Below, one piece after another: positions 6,703 through 9,682 of a stretch of DNA of 9,682 nt; positions within the stretch are counted from its first letter, which is position 1; each line of letters opens with the position of its first letter. The position numbers and the translations under genes are program-made. Origin of the DNA: an uncultured Adlercreutzia sp. (GTDB lineage Bacteria; Actinomycetota; Coriobacteriia; Coriobacteriales; Eggerthellaceae). The stretch spans positions 1-9,682 of the forward strand of contig CABSMC010000083.1 in assembly GCA_902478715.1 (NCBI GenBank), in the 5' to 3' direction. The notes beneath the pieces were generated by a model. That model saw nothing but the letters and a program-made list of their open reading frames with translations, searched no databases and had not been told where the DNA came from.

Positions 6703-6733
6703 ATGATAAAGGCTGGAGTCAACTTCAAGTCAA
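6703..6733 (-). promoter_or_regulatory. MerR-type promoter of the aldo/keto reductase gene
   Basis: On the minus strand a -35 TTGACT (6733-6728) and a -10 TATCAT (6708-6703) are separated by exactly 19 bp. This over-long spacer is the hallmark of promoters activated by MerR-family regulators, which untwist the DNA. The spacer region carries an imperfect 18-bp dyad (6712-6729, CTTGAAGTT/GACTCCAGC) similar to the CTTGGAGT-ACTCCAAG sites of this family. TTGACT also occurs twice, 11 bp apart. Confidence 0.65.
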
Positions 6734-6827
6734 GGAATCAAGCGACAGCCACAATCCCATGACGATTTGGTGGTTCGGCGGGAAACGCGAGCGCGGTGCG
6801 CCATCATGAACGAAACGCTCATCGTCG

Positions 6828-6868
6828 CGGGAGGGCCGCGCCCACGCCGGCGCTCGACCGCCCTCCCG
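6828..6868 (+). promoter_or_regulatory. Leader hairpin before the AmmeMemoRadiSam A gene
   Basis: A perfect 9-bp inverted repeat, CGGGAGGGC (6828-6836) and GCCCTCCCG (6860-6868), with a GC-rich interior that can pair further (GCGC 6838-6841 with GCGC 6850-6853). It is followed by AAAAAGGAAGG, so there is no U-run and it is not an intrinsic terminator on this strand. It ends 4 nt before the Shine-Dalgarno and may control translation or mRNA stability. Confidence 0.45.
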
Positions 6869-6886
6869 AAAAAGGAAGGTGATCCC

Positions 6887-8341
6887 ATGGCCCTGCTCGC
6901 TGCCTACGCCGTTCCCCATCCGCCGCTCATCGTGCCCGCTGTCGGGCGCGGCCAAGAGACGGCCATTGCCGACACCATCGCTGCCTACCGGGACGTTGCG
7001 CAACGCGTGGCCGCTCACCGCCCCGATCTCATCGTCATCACCTCGCCCCATGCGCCGCTGTACCGCGATGGGTTCTTCATCGCCGACACGCCCGAGGAAA
7101 CTGGCTCGCTGGCCGCCTTCGGGCAGCCGGGCGAGCGCGTGACGACCCGCACCGACCTTCCCTTCGCTCAGGACGTGGCCGCGCGCCTGCACCGCCGGGG
7201 CATTCCCTCGGCCGGCGCCCCGGCGTCCATGGCCGACATCGACCACGCCACCTTCGTGCCGCTCCATTTCTTGGAAGAGACCGTCGATCTGGGCTCGGTG
7301 GCCGTGGTGCGCACGGGGCTCTCGGGGCTCTCCGAGGTCGACCACCGCTTCCTGGGCCGGGCCATTGCCGAGGCCGCGCGCGCCTTGAACCGCCGCTGCG
7401 TGCTTGTCGCAAGCGGGGACATGTCCCACAAACTGAAGGAGGACGGCCCCTACGGGTTCGCCCCGGAAGGACCTGAATTCGACCGCATCGTGACCGAGCT
7501 TTTCGCCCATGGGGATTTGGAAGGCCTGTTCGGCCTGGACGCCGCACTCTGCGACGGCGCTGCCGAGTGCGGGCTGCGCTCCTTCCAGATCATGGCCGGC
7601 GCCCTAGAGGCGACCGGCGAGCCTTTCGCTTCCGAGCTCTTAAGCTACGAGGGCCCCTTCGGCGTGGGTTACGCCGTAGCCGCCTTCGAGATCGAGAACA
7701 CCCCCGAGAGCACCGAAGAGGAGGCGGCATCCGAGATCGTACGGGAAGAGAACCGCGAGATCGGCGGGGCTCGCGGCGGTTCGCCGGCGTGGCCGCCGCA
7801 CCCCGGAGACGACCCGATTGTGGCCCTCGCCCGGGCGAGCGTGGAGTCCATCGTCGCTCAGGGCACCGTCTTACCCCTTCCCACCGAAGCACCCGAGGAG
7901 CTGACCGGCCGGCGCGCCGGGGCCTTCGTGAGCCTGCACAAGCACGGGCAGCTGCGCGGCTGCATCGGCACCATTGCGCCGGTGCGCAAAAGCCTTGCCG
8001 AGGAGGTCATTCGTAACGGCGTGGCGGCGGCCACCGAGGACCCGCGCTTCGCTCCCGTGCGCGCAGAGGAACTCCCCTTCCTCGAGTATTCCGTGGACGT
8101 GCTCGGCGAACCGGAGCCCGTCGACAACCTGGAAGAGCTCGATCCTGCGCGCTACGGCGTCATCGTGACTCGCGGGCATCGGCGAGGCCTGCTGCTTCCC
8201 GATTTGGAAGGGGTCGACACCGTCTTCGACCAGATTGCCATCGCCAAGCAGAAGGCGGGCATCCGGCCAGACGAGCAGGCGCACCTCGAGCGCTTCGAGG
8301 TCGTCCGCCACACCACCGGCGGCGAGCCGCGACGCTCCTAG
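6887..8341 (+). CDS. amrA: AmmeMemoRadiSam system protein A (LigB-AMMECR1 fusion)
   Basis: A 484-residue two-domain protein. Residues 1-270 are a class III extradiol-dioxygenase-like (LigB) domain with possible metal ligands His11 (VPHPPLI), His55 (SPHAPLY), His120 (DIDHAT) and His181 (SGDMSHKL). A polar, Glu-rich linker (about 271-308) leads to an AMMECR1 domain (309-475) with its hallmark LRGCIGT at 356-362 and GAFVSLHKHG just before it. This pairing defines protein A of the AmmeMemoRadiSam system, which normally works with a Memo-like protein B and a radical SAM enzyme; the reaction is not established. Neither partner is in this window. The ATG at 6887 follows AAGGAAGG (6872-6879) at 7-nt spacing. 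An in-frame ATG at 6767 would add 40 Arg-rich residues across the leader hairpin and was rejected. The gene is divergent from the aldo/keto reductase and its stop overlaps the galT stop by 4 bp. Confidence 0.92.
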   Translation: MALLAAYAVPHPPLIVPAVGRGQETAIADTIAAYRDVAQRVAAHRPDLIVITSPHAPLYRDGFFIADTPEETGSLAAFGQPGERVTTRTDLPFAQDVAARLHRRGIPSAGAPASMADIDHATFVPLHFLEETVDLGSVAVVRTGLSGLSEVDHRFLGRAIAEAARALNRRCVLVASGDMSHKLKEDGPYGFAPEGPEFDRIVTELFAHGDLEGLFGLDAALCDGAAECGLRSFQIMAGALEATGEPFASELLSYEGPFGVGYAVAAFEIENTPESTEEEAASEIVREENREIGGARGGSPAWPPHPGDDPIVALARASVESIVAQGTVLPLPTEAPEELTGRRAGAFVSLHKHGQLRGCIGTIAPVRKSLAEEVIRNGVAAATEDPRFAPVRAEELPFLEYSVDVLGEPEPVDNLEELDPARYGVIVTRGHRRGLLLPDLEGVDTVFDQIAIAKQKAGIRPDEQAHLERFEVVRHTTGGEPRRS

Positions 8342-9552
8342 ATAGTCGCGAGGAAGGCCTCCCAGCCGCGGCGACCGGCGGCATCGTCCTTGAAGACGCC
8401 CGTGGCCTGCAGGATCTCGTGGAAGGCATGGCTGCACTCGTCCTTCACGGCGGGAAGTTCGGCTGCCAGGCGCGCGGGGAGGATGGCGCGGCCCATGATC
8501 TCGATGAGGCCGATGTTCTCCTTCTTGATGTGGAAGAGCCGCTCGGGCACATGGAAGAGCCCGAAGGGGCGCTCTGCCGTCGTGCGGTTGTTGCGCAGCA
8601 CGAGATCCATCACGTAGTCGTCGCCCTCGCGCCACAGGATGGGATTCGCCGTGTTGTGCTGCACGAAGCGCCCGGGAGTCCCCTTGGCACCCGCAGGATC
8701 CGCGGCATTTTCGCGGCGCACCTCGCCGGTCGCCGCATCGCCGCAATCGAGGCCCTCCGCCGGAAGAATCGAGAAGGCTCGGATGCCGCATTCCTCGAAG
8801 GTGAAGGGGCGCCAGGCGTCCAGAACGCGACAGGCCGCCTCGGCGAGAGCCGATCGGTCGCGACTGCGCAGACGCACCACGGACGCGGGCCAGCGCACGA
8901 TACCGGCTTTCACACCTTCCAAGCCTTCAATGGCGAACGCTCGCGCAATCGGCGCGTCCATCAGCGGGAAGCGATGGCCGCCGCCTTGGAAGTGGTCGTG
9001 GCCCAGAAGAGAGCCGCCGACGATGGGCAAATCGGCATTGGAGCCGATGAACCATTGCGGGTAGGCATCCGAGAAATCGAGCAGCCGCGCGATGGTGCCG
9101 TGGCCCACGGCCATGGGGCGATGCTCGCGGGACGCCACGATGAGGTGCTCGGGAAAGTAGCCGTAAGGCGAGAACCACCAGGCCCAGGGCTCGCCGCCGA
9201 GCTCCACCTCGGTGACGGGCGCGCCCGAGCGCCGCAGATGCGCCGGGCCATCCTTCCCCGACGGTTCCCAGCATAAGTCGCAGGTCGTCGAGACAACGGG
9301 AACCCCTTCCCTCGCGTCGCCCTCCACCGTTGTCACCGCAGCCTCGCCTTCCCCAGCGGGCGCCGCCTCAAGCGCCGTGCCACTGAGGGTTGCCGCCGCA
9401 GCGGCGATGTCCCGCGGATCTTTCTCGGGTTTGGCCAGGTTGATGGTGATCTCCAGCGGCCCCGCCGGGGACTCGTACGTCCAGAAAGGATTGCCGTGCT
9501 CGTCCACGGCACACTCCGCGGCACCTTCCACGCCTCTCGCGGCCTCGCTCAC
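8338..9552 (-). CDS. galT: Galactose-1-phosphate uridylyltransferase, class II, short form
   Basis: Transfers UMP between UDP-glucose and galactose-1-phosphate in the Leloir pathway. It belongs to the class II (GalT2) family found in Firmicutes and Actinobacteria. Visible marks are NPFWTYESPAGPLEITINLA (21-40) running into KPEKDPR, CDLC (91-94), FSPYGYFPEHLIVASREHRPM (127-147, a contiguous motif of 21 residues given in part), SNADLPIVGG (171-180) and the nucleotidyl-His motif HDHFQ (185-189). The GTG at 9552 overlaps the galactokinase stop as GTGA, which fixes the start and implies translational coupling; the TTG at 9603 lies inside galK and is rejected. The resulting 404 residues are short: class II enzymes are usually near 490 and begin about 100 residues earlier with a helical region. 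An Ala/Gly/Glu-rich stretch (59-86) also looks inserted. The catalytic part is complete, so it is probably active. Confidence 0.93.
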   Translation of the reverse strand: MSEAARGVEGAAECAVDEHGNPFWTYESPAGPLEITINLAKPEKDPRDIAAAAATLSGTALEAAPAGEGEAAVTTVEGDAREGVPVVSTTCDLCWEPSGKDGPAHLRRSGAPVTEVELGGEPWAWWFSPYGYFPEHLIVASREHRPMAVGHGTIARLLDFSDAYPQWFIGSNADLPIVGGSLLGHDHFQGGGHRFPLMDAPIARAFAIEGLEGVKAGIVRWPASVVRLRSRDRSALAEAACRVLDAWRPFTFEECGIRAFSILPAEGLDCGDAATGEVRRENAADPAGAKGTPGRFVQHNTANPILWREGDDYVMDLVLRNNRTTAERPFGLFHVPERLFHIKKENIGLIEIMGRAILPARLAAELPAVKDECSHAFHEILQATGVFKDDAAGRRGWEAFLATI

Positions 9553-9682
9553 GGCAGCCGCCTCGCCAAAACCCCGGGGCCACCCACGACCACCTCGCGG
9601 CAAGCGCGGTAGCCGAGCAGCTTGTCCATCGTCTCCATGAAGTCGGCGACCTCGGCTCGGGGCACAAGCGCCAGCACCTGTC
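9549..9682 (-). CDS. galK: Galactokinase, C-terminal 43 residues only
   Basis: Partial gene entering from the right edge and ending at TGA 9551-9549. The readable tail QVLALVPRAEVADFMETMDK (first 20 residues) followed by LLGYRACREVVVGGPGVLARRLP has the shape of a galactokinase (GHMP kinase) C-terminus: a beta strand xALVP, an amphipathic helix, then a short strand ending in GxxARxL. The call rests on this pattern and on the coupled galT start immediately behind it. Galactokinase phosphorylates galactose at C1, giving the substrate of GalT. The active site lies outside the window. Because the frame has no start here, it is easily missed; the overlapping galT frame continues open upstream but encodes no recognisable protein. 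Confidence 0.82.
   Translation of the reverse strand, partial: QVLALVPRAEVADFMETMDKLLGYRACREVVVGGPGVLARRLP

Noticed and set aside
6767..6886. Upstream start for the AmmeMemoRadiSam A gene
   Set aside because: The extra 40 residues are Arg-rich and cross the leader hairpin; the ATG at 6887 has a strong ribosome binding site and starts at the conserved LigB domain.
8419..9276. Plus-strand open frame antisense to galT
   Set aside because: No family signature; it mirrors the codon pattern of a strongly conserved galT on the other strand.
9553..9603. TTG start of galT at 9603
   Set aside because: It would lie within the galactokinase coding region and encode no family-like sequence; the GTGA overlap at 9552-9549 is a classic coupled start.
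1..9682. CRISPR array, tRNA, rRNA, prophage, transposase or toxin-antitoxin pair
   Set aside because: No spaced direct repeats, no tRNA T-loop pattern and no such protein families were seen in any reading frame.

Overview
This is a GC-rich, gene-dense bacterial window carrying ten protein genes, eight complete and one cut at each end. It looks like a whole draft-assembly contig, because the first 31 bases are Illumina Nextera adapter sequence and not genome. The gene set points to an anaerobic, high-GC gut bacterium: oxygen-independent QueH, an aldo/keto reductase fused to a two-cluster ferredoxin domain, an ATPase-permease fusion ABC protein and an AmmeMemoRadiSam protein A. My best guess is class Coriobacteriia (Eggerthellaceae-like). 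That assignment is inference from protein character, not a database match.

Layout, left to right. 1-31: adapter. 33-1013 (minus): N-terminal 327 residues of a MacB/LolD-like ABC ATPase fused to a permease, cut off by the adapter. 1263-1778, 1789-2688 and 2710-3450 (plus): a tight cluster of ferritin, epoxyqueuosine reductase QueH and a hemolysin III/PAQR-family membrane protein. 3488-4324 (minus): endonuclease IV. 4435-5379 (plus): an auxin-efflux-carrier-family permease, followed by a 165-bp gap with strong RNA hairpins and an intrinsic terminator. 5545-6672 (minus): the aldo/keto reductase-ferredoxin fusion, preceded by a promoter with the 19-bp spacer typical of MerR-family control. 6887-8341 (plus): a LigB-AMMECR1 fusion (AmmeMemoRadiSam protein A). 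8338-9552 (minus): class II galactose-1-phosphate uridylyltransferase. 9549-9682 (minus): the last 43 residues of galactokinase. The last two are coupled by a 4-bp stop/start overlap and form the end of a galK-galT Leloir operon entering from the right edge.

The genes do not form one pathway; they are small transcription units in alternating orientation. The most notable points are: (1) an 81-bp (27-codon) palindromic repeat element inserted in frame in the variable loop of queH; (2) the MerR-type promoter plus a second operator-like palindrome in front of the aldo/keto reductase; (3) a possible short two-hairpin RNA with its own -10 box at 5453-5519; (4) an AmmeMemoRadiSam protein A without its Memo and radical-SAM partners in view; (5) a perfect hairpin directly before that gene's ribosome binding site. 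I saw no CRISPR array, tRNA, rRNA, transposase or phage gene.
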